64,000 nt of DNA from an actinobacterium LLX17. GTDB taxonomy: Bacteria > Actinomycetota > Actinomycetes > Propionibacteriales > Nocardioidaceae. Positions 25,551-33,748 of this stretch are shown here, one piece after another (position 1 is the first letter of the stretch; each line of letters begins with the position of its first letter). Under the pieces are notes generated by a model. That model worked only from the letters and a program-made list of their open reading frames with translations, was not told the origin of the DNA and searched no databases. The translations under genes and the position numbers were made by a program. Location of the stretch: contig KI301992.1 in assembly GCA_000471045.1 (NCBI GenBank), positions 932,568 to 996,567 of the forward strand, read 5' to 3'.

Positions 25551-26531
25551 ATGTCGGTCGTTCGGACAGGTCGGCCGGGCATCCTCGGGCAGCTTCGCGA
25601 GGTCGCGGCGCACGCCTTCAGCACGTGCTTCCACAACCGCGTGACCGGGTTGGCGGCGGAAGCGGCGTTCTTCGCCATCTTGTCGCTGCCGCCGCTGGTC
25701 TTCGGCCTGGCCGGCAGCATCGGCTTCGTCGCCGAGCGCTACCAGGTGGGCCAGGTCGACGTGGCCAAGGACCGGGTCATCGAGCTGGCGTCGCGCGCGC
25801 TGACCGACAGCACCGTCGACCAAGTCATCGCCCCGACGCTCGACGAGGTGCTGCGCGGCGGCCGCATCGACGTGGTCTCGATCGGGTTCGTGCTCGCCCT
25901 GTGGTCAGGCTCGCGGGCGCTGAACGTCTTCATCGACACCATCACGATCATGTACGGCCTCGGCGGCCACCGCGGGATCGTCAAGACCCGCGCCCTGTCG
26001 TTCTCGCTCTACGTGGTGGCGCTGATCCTCGGCATCGTGCTCGTGCCGCTGGTGCTGGCGGGCCCGGAGGTCGTGCAGGCGGTGGTACCGGACGAGGCGG
26101 GCTTCGTGGTGCGGCTGTACTGGCCGTCGGTGCTGCTGCTGTCGGTCGGCTTCCTGGCGACGCTGTACCACCTGGCCGTGCCGGTGCGGAAGACCTGGCG
26201 ATCGGCGCTGCCCGGCGCGTTCTTCACCGTGACGATGTGGATCGTCGGCGCGTACCTCGTGCGGTGGGTGCTGGGGTTCAGCACCGGCGGCACGTCGATC
26301 TACGGCCCTCTGGCGGCACCGATCGCGGTCCTGTTGCTGCTCTACGTGCTGTCGATCGCCGTGCTGATCGGCGCCTCGGTCAACGCGGCCCTGGACGAGC
26401 TGCGGCACCCCGAGGAGCGCGCGGCCGAGTCGGTGCGCGTCGAGTCGGCCACGGACCACCACGACCCGTCGGACGAACCGCCCTCACCCGAGGCGCGCCG
26501 CATCCACCGCCCCGACCCCTCCACACCCTGA
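25551..26531 (+). CDS. YihY/BrkB family membrane protein
   Basis: 326 residues. Six predicted membrane helices in the YihY/UPF0761 pattern, with NRVTGLAAEAAFFAILSLPP at the start of helix 1, LWSGSRALNVFID in the middle and a charged, Pro/Glu/Asp-rich cytoplasmic tail of about 50 residues. The family is widespread; its function is not settled (once misnamed as a ribonuclease). Probably leaderless and divergent from the AidB-like gene. Confidence 0.88.
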   Translation: MSVVRTGRPGILGQLREVAAHAFSTCFHNRVTGLAAEAAFFAILSLPPLVFGLAGSIGFVAERYQVGQVDVAKDRVIELASRALTDSTVDQVIAPTLDEVLRGGRIDVVSIGFVLALWSGSRALNVFIDTITIMYGLGGHRGIVKTRALSFSLYVVALILGIVLVPLVLAGPEVVQAVVPDEAGFVVRLYWPSVLLLSVGFLATLYHLAVPVRKTWRSALPGAFFTVTMWIVGAYLVRWVLGFSTGGTSIYGPLAAPIAVLLLLYVLSIAVLIGASVNAALDELRHPEERAAESVRVESATDHHDPSDEPPSPEARRIHRPDPSTP

Positions 26532-26534
26532 CGC

Positions 26535-27002
26535 TCAGCGGGTGACGTCGACCCAGCCGACGGCGCCGCTGAGGGTCTCGAGGTCGCTCAGCGTCAGCTC
26601 GATCATCGAGCTCGGCGTGCCGCAGGCCGGGAACACCGTGGTGAACCGCTTGAGCGACTCGTCGAGGTGCACCGTCGCCGTCGCCGGGTTCGCGAACGGG
26701 CACACGCCGCCGACGGGGTGACCGGTCAGGCGCTCCACGTCCTCCGCGCGCACCATCTGCGCCTTCCGTCCGAAGGTCGCCTTGAACGCCGCGTTGTCGA
26801 TGCGCGCGTCACCCGCGGCCACCACGAGGAGGCACTCGTCGGGATCGGCGGTGCGGAAGGCGAGGGTCTTGGCGATGCGCGCCGGCTCCACGCCGATCGC
26901 CTCGGCCGCCAGCTCGACGGTGGCGCTGGACGACTCGGTCACCACGACGTCGCCGTCGCGACCGAAGGGTGCGAGGTGCGCGCGGACGGACTCCAGGGAC
27001 AT
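26535..27002 (-). CDS. YbaK/ProX-type aminoacyl-tRNA deacylase
   Basis: 155 residues of the YbaK/EbsC editing fold. The catalytic Lys in RIAKTLAFR and the GGVCPFA motif that closes the substrate pocket are present. Such free-standing domains hydrolyse mischarged tRNA (typically Ala- or Cys-tRNA(Pro)). TAGCAT seven bases before the ATG fits a leaderless transcript. The frame is open to 27263 but has no better start. Confidence 0.87.
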   Translation of the reverse strand: MSLESVRAHLAPFGRDGDVVVTESSSATVELAAEAIGVEPARIAKTLAFRTADPDECLLVVAAGDARIDNAAFKATFGRKAQMVRAEDVERLTGHPVGGVCPFANPATATVHLDESLKRFTTVFPACGTPSSMIELTLSDLETLSGAVGWVDVTR

Positions 27003-27012
27003 GCGCCCGATG

Positions 27013-27393
27013 CTAGGACGCGACGCCGTCGAGGTAGAACCAGCGGCCCGACTCGCGGCGGAACCGGCTCGTCTCGTGCTGGCGACCCGCTCCGGCGGGG
27101 GAGCGGTGGTGCGCGACGAACTCGACGACGCCGGTGTCGTGCAGCGGCGAGCCGTCGACGACCCGCTCGACGTCGAGGCGCGTCCACCGCTGGTCGGCGT
27201 CGAGCTGCAGAGTGCGCGGCCGGGTGGTGGGGTGCCAGGTGCGGAGGAGGTGCGTCGTGTCACCCAGCGCGAAGGCGGTGAACCGTGAGCGCATCAGCTG
27301 CTCGGCCGTCGTGGCCGCCGCGTGATCGGCGAGCACGCGCCCGCAGCACGTCTCGAGCGGGTGCCCGCTGGTGCAGGGGCAGCGTGACATCAT
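27013..27393 (-). CDS. YchJ-like SEC-C motif protein
   Basis: 126 residues. It begins MMSRCPCTSGHPLETCCG, the N-terminal SEC-C zinc motif of the YchJ family, followed by the AxxLMRSRFTAF segment and an NTF2-like C-terminal domain ending in the WFYLDG strand. Function unknown. The start could be either of two adjacent ATGs (27393 or 27390). Ten bp upstream of the YbaK gene on the same strand. Confidence 0.82.
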   Translation of the reverse strand: MMSRCPCTSGHPLETCCGRVLADHAAATTAEQLMRSRFTAFALGDTTHLLRTWHPTTRPRTLQLDADQRWTRLDVERVVDGSPLHDTGVVEFVAHHRSPAGAGRQHETSRFRRESGRWFYLDGVAS

Positions 27394-27464
27394 GACGCCA
27401 GTCTTCCGCACGCGGACTGGCATGCTTAACGGACAGAGCCCGTTCATCGCACCGAGGAGTCCCC

Positions 27465-27680
27465 ATGGACCTGTTCGAGACCGACCAGACCCAGCGCATG
27501 ACCCGTGAGCAGGCCGCAACCCGGCTGCGCGAGCTCGCCGACTCGATCGCGCGGCACAACTCGATCGAGGTCCAGAAGGGTGGGAACCGCGTCACGGTCA
27601 GCATCCCCGCCGAGGTCGACCTGAAGCTCGAGGTCGAGATCGGCGACGAGAACGAGCTGGAGATCGAGATCAGCTGGTGA
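27465..27680 (+). CDS. Amphi-Trp domain protein (71 aa)
   Basis: 71 residues matching the short amphi-Trp family: an N-terminal helix with MTREQAATRLRELAD, then beta strands with alternating charge and a C-terminal EIEISW. ACCGAGGAG lies upstream of the ATG. Function unknown; the family is small, acidic and cytoplasmic. The intergenic DNA before it may hold the promoter for this and the divergent YchJ gene. Confidence 0.8.
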   Translation: MDLFETDQTQRMTREQAATRLRELADSIARHNSIEVQKGGNRVTVSIPAEVDLKLEVEIGDENELEIEISW

Positions 27681-27762
27681 GCTGAACCGGTCGAACCTGG
27701 GCGAGCTCGCCGCAGGTGGGTACGGGTGTCTGCACCCGCCCACCTCGACGAAGGAGCAGCCG

Positions 27763-28152
27763 ATGAAGCGCACCACGATTCCGGCTGCCTTCGTCGCCCT
27801 CCTGCTCGGCGGCTGCGCGCCGACGGCCGAAGATCAGCATGCCGTCACCGTCACCGAGGAGGAGACGTCGGCCACGGTCGAGGTCAACAGCGTCGACGAC
27901 CGGGTCGTGCGGACCGCCGTCCAGCACGCGGTCGACACGATCGAGGAGTCCGAGAAGGACGGCGGCTGGTTCATCTACGTCGTCTGCGACGAGGGCGTCA
28001 CCGGCTTCGTCAAGAACGCGGTCGGCCTGGTGCGCTTCGCCAAGGGCGAGGCCGGGGCCACGGCGACCGGGTTGCCCGAGGGCGAGTTCGACTTCCGCCT
28101 CTACGGGGGCGCGACCTGCCCCGGGACGGCCGCGGGCCCCATCCCCGAGTGA
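27763..28152 (+). CDS. Small hypothetical lipoprotein (129 aa)
   Basis: A signal peptide with lipobox LLGGC (Cys18) predicts an outer-face membrane-anchored lipoprotein. The mature part of about 110 residues is acidic, with three more Cys residues that could form disulfides, and no known domain. GAAGGAG precedes the start and a strong terminator follows. Function not recognised. Confidence 0.75.
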   Translation: MKRTTIPAAFVALLLGGCAPTAEDQHAVTVTEEETSATVEVNSVDDRVVRTAVQHAVDTIEESEKDGGWFIYVVCDEGVTGFVKNAVGLVRFAKGEAGATATGLPEGEFDFRLYGGATCPGTAAGPIPE

Positions 28153-28159
28153 CATGACG

Positions 28160-28190
28160 AAAGCCCCCGGATCGAGGATCCGGGGGCTTT
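28160..28190. terminator. Bidirectional intrinsic terminator
   Basis: A perfect 14-bp stem (28160-28173 with 28177-28190, AAAG...CTTT ends) with a 3-nt loop. It separates the lipoprotein gene (+) from the tRNA cluster (-), and its A- and T-rich ends can serve both directions. Confidence 0.9.
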
Positions 28191-28197
28191 CTGGTGG

Positions 28198-28269
28198 TGG
28201 GCGATACTGGGTTTGAACCAGTGACCTCTTCCGTGTCAGGGAAGCGCGCTACCGCTGCGCCAATCGCCC
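28198..28269 (-). tRNA. tRNA-Val (GAC)
   Basis: 72 nt cloverleaf from 28269. Acceptor stem GGGCGAT/ATCGCCC with A73, anticodon loop CTGACAC giving GAC, T-loop GTTCAAA. The next three minus-strand bases (28195-28197) read CCA, so the tail may be encoded. Third in a Gly-Cys-Val cluster. Confidence 0.95.
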
Positions 28270-28292
28270 GCTGGTGTTCATTGTGGTGATCG

Positions 28293-28363
28293 AGGTGGGT
28301 ACGGGATTTGAACCCGTGTACACGGATTTGCAGTCCGTTGCCTCGCCTCTCGGCCAACCCACC
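28293..28363 (-). tRNA. tRNA-Cys (GCA)
   Basis: 71 nt from 28363. Acceptor stem GGTGGGT/ACCCACC with U73, a Cys identity base, and anticodon loop CTGCAAA giving GCA. Second in the Gly-Cys-Val cluster. Confidence 0.95.
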
Positions 28364-28387
28364 GCAGGACGGGTGAGACCGTCTCCG

Positions 28388-28459
28388 AGCGGACAACGAG
28401 ATTCGAACTCGCGACCCTCACCTTGGCAAGGTGATGCTCTACCACTGAGCTATGTCCGC
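28388..28459 (-). tRNA. tRNA-Gly (GCC)
   Basis: 72 nt from 28459. Acceptor stem GCGGACA/TGTCCGC with U73, anticodon loop TTGCCAA giving GCC, T-loop GTTCGAA. First in the Gly-Cys-Val cluster. Confidence 0.95.
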
Positions 28460-28542
28460 ACTGCCCCTGTTTCGGGGGCGACACAGAACATTAGCCCACG
28501 GGTCCGGCGGTGCCAAAACGGGGGTGGCCGTACCGTGGAGCC

Positions 28543-29376
28543 ATGAGGGCTTGGCTTGACGGACACCTGCTGGAAACGCCTGAGACCCCGGCGCTCGGCG
28601 TGCTGGATCATGGCTTCGTGGTCGGCGACGGGGTGTTCGAGACCGTCAAGATCGAGCACGACCGGCCGTTCGCGCTGACGCGACATCTCGATCGCCTGCA
28701 GCGATCCGCCGAGGGTCTCGGCATCGGTGCGCCGGATGTCGACCTCGTGCGCGAGGGGGTGGCGGCGACGCTCGACGGGCAGGACATCCCGTTCGGCCGC
28801 CTGCGCATCACGGTCACGTCCGGACGCGGGCCGCTGGGCTCGGCGCGCGGTGACGGCCCGCAGACGGTCATCGTGGCCGCTGAGGCGGTCGAGCGCCCGC
28901 CGGCGGTCAGCCGCATCGTCACGGTGCCCTGGCCGCGCAACGAGCGGGGAGCGCTGGCCGGTTTGAAGACCACGTCGTACGCCGAGAACGCGATCATGGT
29001 CGAGCACGCCTTGGCGCGTGGCGCGTCCGAGGCGGTCATGCCGAACACCCGCGGCGAGCTGTGCGAGGGCACCGGCTCGAACATCTTCTACGTCCTCGAC
29101 GGCACGCTGGTGACGCCGACGCTCGATGCGGGGCCGTTGGCCGGTGTCACCCGGGCCCTGGTGCTCGAGTGGGCGATGGACGAGCTCGACGCGGTCGAGC
29201 ACGACGCCCCGATCGACGTGCTGGAGCGCGCCGACGAGGTGATCCTCGTGGGCACCACACGCGACGTGCAGGCCATCGAGCAGGTCGACGACCGCACCTA
29301 TCCGGCGCCGGGCCCGGTCACGCAGAAGCTGCAGCAGATCTGGGCTCGCGAAGCCGCGAAGGGCATCGATCCCTGA
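28543..29376 (+). CDS. Class IV aminotransferase / aminodeoxychorismate lyase-like
   Basis: 277 residues of PLP fold type IV. DHGFVVGDGVFETVK near the N-terminus, the PLP-binding Lys in LKTTSYAEN near residue 147 and EGTGSNIFYV are all present. Members include PabC (folate pathway) and branched-chain or D-amino acid aminotransferases; the length and GDGVFET motif favour a PabC-like lyase, but sequence alone does not decide it. TACCGT (28531-28536) six bases before the ATG predicts a leaderless mRNA. Confidence 0.87.
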   Translation: MRAWLDGHLLETPETPALGVLDHGFVVGDGVFETVKIEHDRPFALTRHLDRLQRSAEGLGIGAPDVDLVREGVAATLDGQDIPFGRLRITVTSGRGPLGSARGDGPQTVIVAAEAVERPPAVSRIVTVPWPRNERGALAGLKTTSYAENAIMVEHALARGASEAVMPNTRGELCEGTGSNIFYVLDGTLVTPTLDAGPLAGVTRALVLEWAMDELDAVEHDAPIDVLERADEVILVGTTRDVQAIEQVDDRTYPAPGPVTQKLQQIWAREAAKGIDP

Positions 29377-29444
29377 GGTGGTCGAACGCAGCGGGCCCGA
29401 TTCGTGGGCCGCTGACCGCGTGGGTTATCGTGACTGACGCACTC

Positions 29445-29516
29445 GGGCGATTGGCGCAGTGGTAGCGCGCTTCGTTCACACCGAAGAGGTCACTGGTTCG
29501 AACCCAGTATCGCCCA
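29445..29516 (+). tRNA. tRNA-Val (CAC)
   Basis: 72 nt. Acceptor stem GGGCGAT/ATCGCCC with A73, anticodon loop TTCACAC giving CAC, T-loop GTTCGAA. It is nearly identical in its arms to the tRNA-Val(GAC) 1.2 kb away on the other strand. No CCA encoded. Followed by a terminator. Confidence 0.95.
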
Positions 29517-29525
29517 CCGAGACTG

Positions 29526-29550
29526 AAGGCCCCGAGCGATCGGGGCCTTT
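29526..29550 (+). terminator. Intrinsic terminator after tRNA-Val(CAC)
   Basis: Stem 29526-29535 with 29540-29549 (AAGGCCCCGA arm), GCGA tetraloop and a TTTCTC tail. Confidence 0.85.
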
Positions 29551-29581
29551 CTCATGTCCAGGCGGGACTGCTGACGAAGCC

Positions 29582-29770
29582 TCAGGCCACGACGTGCAGG
29601 CCGGGCTGCTCGACCTGGACGTAGCGGGTCGGCGAGGCGGCCAGCTCGCGGGCGCACGTGGGGCAGCCGTCGTCGAGCGTGCGCACGTCGTCGGACCCGT
29701 GCGACTCGTGCGACCCGTAGAGCCACGCCGAGCTGACATTTCCGCTGAACTCACCCACCACGTACTTCAT
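29582..29770 (-). CDS. Small hypothetical protein with CxxC motif (62 aa)
   Basis: 62 residues: an N-terminal strand MKYVVGEF, a His/Ser/Asp-rich middle and a GCPTCARE segment that resembles half of a zinc ribbon, then a short beta-like C-terminus. It has no signal or membrane helix. No ribosome site precedes the ATG. It is convergent with the tRNA-Val terminator. Plausible but not recognised. Confidence 0.5.
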   Translation of the reverse strand: MKYVVGEFSGNVSSAWLYGSHESHGSDDVRTLDDGCPTCARELAASPTRYVQVEQPGLHVVA

Positions 29771-29879
29771 GAGAAAGAGATTAGAACGGGGCTGCCGTTC
29801 CCGCGCGTCGGACGCGCACCGAGCGGTGCACAGGAAGTCCTCGGTGGAGGACGACTCGAACGCGTGTTCTACTGGTGCG

Positions 29880-30164
29880 GTGGAGGCGCCACCGGGAACA
29901 CGCAGCGGCTACGGCAAGGTGGCGGCCGACGGCCCGGGCGTCCCGGTGCCGTCCACGCCGCGCGCGCACCACGTCTGGGTCAACCTCCAGCGCCACCGTT
30001 CGAAGGTCGCCACGCTCGAGTATCCGGGCCTGATCCTGGGCTGGCGCCGTGGCGCCGACGAGTGGGAGGCGCACGTCGTCTGGACGACCCCGGACCTCGA
30101 CGGGACGGGGCGTACCTCGGCGCACCTGGCCTGGTTGCCTGCCCACCAGCTTCGCCCGGCATGA
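29880..30164 (+). CDS. Conserved hypothetical protein (94 aa)
   Basis: 94 residues from a GTG. The C-terminal two thirds (HVWVNLQ, PGLILGWRR, WEAHVVW, HLAWLPA) form alternating strands typical of a small SH3- or OB-like barrel; I know similar short proteins in actinobacteria without a function. The frame is open upstream to 29769, but that part is low-complexity Arg-rich and unlikely to be coding. Start uncertain. Confidence 0.6.
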   Translation: MEAPPGTRSGYGKVAADGPGVPVPSTPRAHHVWVNLQRHRSKVATLEYPGLILGWRRGADEWEAHVVWTTPDLDGTGRTSAHLAWLPAHQLRPA

Positions 30165-30249
30165 CAGTCAGAACTCCGGTGTGGACGCCGAGTTGCGGTA
30201 CTCGTGCGGATCCCTAGGTTTGTCGCAGGTCGAGTACCGGGGGTGCGGG

Positions 30250-30609
30250 ATGAGCAGCTTGGCGGATGCGACGCGGGCGGTGGTCGCGGCGGTGCCCGTG
30301 GCCAACCTCGACCGGGCCGTCACGTGGTACGCGGTGCTGTTCGACCGTCCGCCGGACGCGCTCGCGCCCGAAACCCTCGCCGAGTGGCACCTCGTGGTCG
30401 ATGGCGGCTTCACGGTGCTGCAGGTCGTCGAGGACGCCGAGCGCTCGGGCGGTGGGCTCGTCTCGATCGTCGTCGACGACCTCGGGTCCGTCGAGCGGGG
30501 CATCGTCGAGCACGGCCTCGATCCTGCGACCGCCCACGAGGGCGACGCCTCGCTGTTCGTGCGCTTCGAGGACCCGTTCGGCAACTCGGTCACGCTCGTC
30601 CAGTCGTGA
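30250..30609 (+). CDS. VOC/glyoxalase superfamily protein
   Basis: 119 residues, one vicinal-oxygen-chelate domain. PVANLDRAVTWYAVLFD and DPFGNSVTLVQS are the typical first and last strands. Metal ligands are not obvious (a Val/Gln replaces the usual His/Glu in the visible motif), so it may be a binding protein rather than an enzyme. Substrate unknown. Confidence 0.8.
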   Translation: MSSLADATRAVVAAVPVANLDRAVTWYAVLFDRPPDALAPETLAEWHLVVDGGFTVLQVVEDAERSGGGLVSIVVDDLGSVERGIVEHGLDPATAHEGDASLFVRFEDPFGNSVTLVQS

Positions 30610-30699
30610 CGGCGCTTCCCGGGCAGGATGTGGGATCGGCTCCTAGGATCGAAAAGGCATGCCGAGCGGACGAGACCAAGCCGAGGAAGTGATGACGTC

Positions 30700-30897
30700 G
30701 TGGCCCTCCTCGACGGCTCCCTGACCCAGGGTCCTTGGCCGCATTCCACCGATCCGGCCGAGCTCGAGCGCATCCGCCAGTTCCGCCAGTACATCTGGCA
30801 CGTCTGGCAGCAGGTGCTGCCGATCCAGGACGCCGAGATCGCCGCCGGCCTGAGCGAGGCGGACCTCGATCCGCGCCGTTCCGAGCTCGACGACTGA
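30700..30897 (+). CDS. Small hypothetical protein (65 aa)
   Basis: From a GTG with GAGGAAG about ten bases upstream, 65 residues: a DPAELERIRQFRQYIWHVWQQ helix followed by an acidic C-terminus. The frame stays open upstream to an ATG at 30628, but that portion is Arg-rich. No domain recognised; the amphipathic aromatic helix is the only notable part. Confidence 0.45.
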   Translation: MALLDGSLTQGPWPHSTDPAELERIRQFRQYIWHVWQQVLPIQDAEIAAGLSEADLDPRRSELDD

Positions 30898-30976
30898 GCA
30901 GGCCTGAGAAGTTCCGAGAGGGTGTCGAAGAACCCCCGAAGATGCCATTGACCCCGCCACCCGTCATGGTGGGTAC

Positions 30977-31078
30977 ATGAGGACGTTGCATCGACTCTTC
31001 GGTCACCAGCAGCAGCCTGCGGACGTCTTCGGCGTCTCGCACTGGTGCTGCTCGTGTGGCAGGCGCTGGCTGCCCTAG
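30977..31078 (+). CDS. Very small candidate ORF with CCSC motif (33 aa)
   Basis: 33 codons ending in SHWCCSCGRRWLP, a pattern seen in short actinobacterial proteins of unknown role. TTGACC lies about 20 bp upstream. It overlaps the end of the convergent decarboxylase-like gene by 4 nt. Too short for certainty. Confidence 0.3.
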   Translation: MRTLHRLFGHQQQPADVFGVSHWCCSCGRRWLP

Positions 31079-31689
31079 CGGCCGCCCGCCGAACGACCGA
31101 AGAACAGCCGGAACTGCGCCACCGTCAACGTGGCGAGGGGCCGGCGACCCGCGAGGAACCCGAGCGGACCGTCCGCAGCGAGGGCCCAAGCCCCGGTGGC
31201 CACGCCCAGTCGCGCCGTGCCGCGCACGGGCGACGTGACGAGACGCCCGTCCCGATCCTGGGCGATCCGGAAGGCAAGCGGCAGGCGGAACGGCAAGCGC
31301 CGCACTCGACGCAGCGTCAGTGATCCGATGCCGTGCGCGTCGTACGAGACGTCGGTGGTGCGGGTGAACTCCGCCAAGTCCTTGGGAATGGCCCACAGGT
31401 CGCGACCGCCGGCCATCGAGGCGGGGGAGTCGACCCAGATGTGGGTGATCGAGACGCGGGGTCGCCAGCCGTCCAGCACCAGCTGGGTCGCCATGATCTC
31501 GTCGTAGGTCAGGGGACTCGGTTCGTCGTAGCGGAAGAACGCCGCGGCCACGATCGTGCGGCCGAGGAGCCGGATCGGACGTGTGCCTGCGTGGTGCGGC
31601 GGGGGAGCGACCCCCTTCGGCAGGAGCCACACGCCCACGTGGGCGTGGCCGTGCAGGTCCCAGGGCTCGGGCGGGTAGCTCACGTCCAT
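31075..31689 (-). CDS. Acetoacetate decarboxylase-like protein
   Basis: 204 residues. It matches the ADC-fold family (GVWLLPKG, YDEIMATQLV, SITHIWVDSPASMAGGRDLWAIPKDLAEF). In true acetoacetate decarboxylases a Lys forms a Schiff base with the keto acid; a Lys is present in WAIPKD, the right region. Its start overlaps the end of the monooxygenase gene by 10 nt, so the two are translated together. Probably acts on a keto compound related to the monooxygenase substrate; that link is inferred. Confidence 0.78.
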   Translation of the reverse strand: MDVSYPPEPWDLHGHAHVGVWLLPKGVAPPPHHAGTRPIRLLGRTIVAAAFFRYDEPSPLTYDEIMATQLVLDGWRPRVSITHIWVDSPASMAGGRDLWAIPKDLAEFTRTTDVSYDAHGIGSLTLRRVRRLPFRLPLAFRIAQDRDGRLVTSPVRGTARLGVATGAWALAADGPLGFLAGRRPLATLTVAQFRLFFGRSAGGR

Positions 31690-33101
31690 GCGAAGTCCTC
31701 CGGGACCAGGTGGCGGGTGCGTCGCTCGAACGGCTTGGTCGAGCCGGGCCAGTTGGAGGTGATGCGTCCGGAGGGGTGGCGGTACCAGCTGTCGCACTGG
31801 CCCCACACCGACGATCCGAGCCGCTCCTGCGTGGCGGTGTCGAACTCCCGCTCGGCCTCCTCGGTGACCTCGACGGTGTCCCACCGCCCGGCTTCGAGCC
31901 GGTCGAGCACCTGGCGCATGTGGCGGGCCTGGGCCTCCAGCATGTAGATGATCGATCCGCCGCCGAGGTTGGTGTTGGGGCCGTACGAGACCAGCAGGTT
32001 GGGGAAGCCCGGCACGTACATACCGAGGTACGCGTGAGCGCCGTCGGCCCAGTGCGCGGCCAGCTTGCGGCCACCCGTGCCGGTGATGTCGATCGAGGAG
32101 AGGAAGTCCTGGGCGTCGAAGCCCGTGCCGTAGACGATGACGTCGGCCTCGTGCACCTGGCCGTCCGCGGTCTCGATTCCCTCGGGCAGGATGCGACTGA
32201 TCGCGGCCGACTCCAGCGTGACGTCGGGCCGGTTGACCGTCGGGTAGAAGTCGTTCGAGAACAGGATGCGCTTGCAGCCCAGCGGGTAGTCGGGGGTCAG
32301 GGCCGCGCGGGTCTGCGGGTCCTTGACCGTCTTGCGCAGGTGCAGCTCGCAGATCCTGCCGATGGCGCGGCCGGTGCGGGAGTCGAGGTCGAGGCCGCGG
32401 GAGAACTGCTCGCCGAACATCCACCACAAGCCACGCTCGGGCCGGATCATGCCGCGCCACCAGCGGGGGAGCGGTCCGTCGGGCTTGGGCAGGATGTAGT
32501 TCGCCGACCGCTGGAAGAGGGTCAGGTGCCCCGCCTGCTCGGCCAGGTGCGGCGCGTACTGGATGGCGCTCGCGCCGACGCCGACCGCCGCGACCTTCTT
32601 GCCCGCCAGGTCGAGGTCGTGCCGCCACTGCGCGGAGTGGAACTGCTCGCCGGTGAAGTCGTCGAGGCCGGGGATGTTGGGGAGGCGCGGCCGCGACAGC
32701 TGGCCCACGGCGCTGATCAGGACGTCGACGCGCTCGGTGCCGCCGTGCGCGAAGGTCACCTCCCACTGCCGAGCGGGCTCGTCCCAGTGCGCCGCGACGA
32801 CCTCGTGCTCGAACCGCACGCGCGGCGTGATGCCGTAGTCGGCGGCGGTGCGGCGCAGGTAGTCGAGGATCTCCGGCTGCAGCGCGTACCGGCGGCTCCA
32901 GTCCTTGTTGACCGCGAACGAGAAGGAGTACAGCGGCGACGGCACGTCACACCCGGCTCCGGGGTAGGTGTTGTCGCGCCAGACGCCGCCGAGCTCGGCG
33001 GAGCGTTCCCAGAGACGCACGTTCTCGTGGCCGTTCTGGGTCAGCTCGACGGCTGTGGCGATGGCGCCGAAGCCGGAGCCGATGATGCCGATCGAGGTCA
33101 T
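31680..33101 (-). CDS. Flavin-containing monooxygenase, Baeyer-Villiger type
   Basis: 473 residues. FAD-binding GSGFGA at the N-terminus, the BVMO fingerprint FTGEQFHSAQW (FxGxxxHxxxW) near residue 145 and a second Rossmann GVGASA for NADPH. Such enzymes convert ketones to esters or lactones. AAGGAGA lies upstream of the ATG, which overlaps the tetR stop (ATGA). Substrate is not visible; the divergent ChoD-like gene suggests steroid or other cyclic ketones. Confidence 0.9.
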   Translation of the reverse strand: MTSIGIIGSGFGAIATAVELTQNGHENVRLWERSAELGGVWRDNTYPGAGCDVPSPLYSFSFAVNKDWSRRYALQPEILDYLRRTAADYGITPRVRFEHEVVAAHWDEPARQWEVTFAHGGTERVDVLISAVGQLSRPRLPNIPGLDDFTGEQFHSAQWRHDLDLAGKKVAAVGVGASAIQYAPHLAEQAGHLTLFQRSANYILPKPDGPLPRWWRGMIRPERGLWWMFGEQFSRGLDLDSRTGRAIGRICELHLRKTVKDPQTRAALTPDYPLGCKRILFSNDFYPTVNRPDVTLESAAISRILPEGIETADGQVHEADVIVYGTGFDAQDFLSSIDITGTGGRKLAAHWADGAHAYLGMYVPGFPNLLVSYGPNTNLGGGSIIYMLEAQARHMRQVLDRLEAGRWDTVEVTEEAEREFDTATQERLGSSVWGQCDSWYRHPSGRITSNWPGSTKPFERRTRHLVPEDFAWT

Positions 33102-33691
33102 GAGGTCTCCTTGGTCGCGAACAGCAGGACGGTGTCGGTCAGCAGGTCGAGGGCCTCGTCGCGGGTGAGCGTGCCGCGCTGCAGCCACTCGCGGCAGACC
33201 GACTTCACGAGGGCGGCCGTGGCGCGCAGGCGGGCCCGCAGGCGCGGGTCGTCCGGCAGTCCGATCGCGTCGAGGGTGAGGCGCGCGGCGTGGTCGTCGG
33301 CCTCGTCGACCACCAGCTGCAGGTCGGAGTCGCCGTGCAGGTTCGCGGCGCCCGACACGCTGACCCAGGACGGTCCGTAGGTCTCCGCGGCAGTCAGGAT
33401 CCAGTCCATCGTGCGCCGCACCCGCTCAGGCAGCGGCAGGTCCGACAGGTCCGGCAGCTCCTCGGCGGGCATCCGGATGGACGAGCGCATGACCTCCAGG
33501 AACAAGTCGCGCTTGGAGCCGAAGTAGTGGTTGATCAAGCCGCGCGCGACGCCCGCGGCCGCGGCCAGCTCGGCGGTCGAGACGTCGTTGTACGGACGCG
33601 CCAGGTACAGCGGTCGCACCGCCTCGATGATCTGCCGGCGGCGCGTCTCGGGCTCGAGCCGGCTGCGCGCAGCGGTGGTCGGTGGGGTCAC
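33098..33691 (-). CDS. TetR-family transcriptional regulator
   Basis: 197 residues. N-terminal helix-turn-helix (TAELAAAAGVARGLINHYFGSKRDLFLEV pattern) and a helical ligand domain. It starts at GTG and is the first gene of the regulator-monooxygenase-decarboxylase operon. A 21-bp palindrome in the divergent spacer is its probable operator, so it likely represses both its own operon and the GMC oxidoreductase until a ligand appears. Confidence 0.93.
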   Translation of the reverse strand: MTPPTTAARSRLEPETRRRQIIEAVRPLYLARPYNDVSTAELAAAAGVARGLINHYFGSKRDLFLEVMRSSIRMPAEELPDLSDLPLPERVRRTMDWILTAAETYGPSWVSVSGAANLHGDSDLQLVVDEADDHAARLTLDAIGLPDDPRLRARLRATAALVKSVCREWLQRGTLTRDEALDLLTDTVLLFATKETS

Positions 33692-33709
33692 GGCGTCAGT
33701 CTCGCCCGA

Positions 33710-33730
33710 CTATTGGCAAAGTGTCAATAG
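33710..33730. promoter_or_regulatory. Probable TetR operator
   Basis: CTATTGGCA-AAG-TGTCAATAG: 9-bp arms with one mismatch around a 3-bp centre, in the 57-bp gap between divergent tetR and GMC genes. It overlaps the -35 of the GMC promoter. Confidence 0.75.
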
Positions 33731-33741
33731 AGCGGTAGCGT
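33713..33741 (+). promoter_or_regulatory. Promoter of the ChoD-like gene
   Basis: TTGGCA (33713-33718), a 17-bp spacer and TAGCGT (33736-33741), with the ATG 7 nt further at 33749: near-consensus spacing and a leaderless start. The -35 lies inside the palindromic operator. Confidence 0.7.
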
Positions 33742-33748
33742 GCTCGCC

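Noticed and set aside
28198-29516. tRNA-associated integrated element
   Set aside because: No integrase or direct repeat of a tRNA 3' end is present.
29769-29879. Upstream extension of the 94-residue hypothetical gene
   Set aside because: Arg/Ser-rich sequence without a ribosome site; the compact domain begins after 29880.
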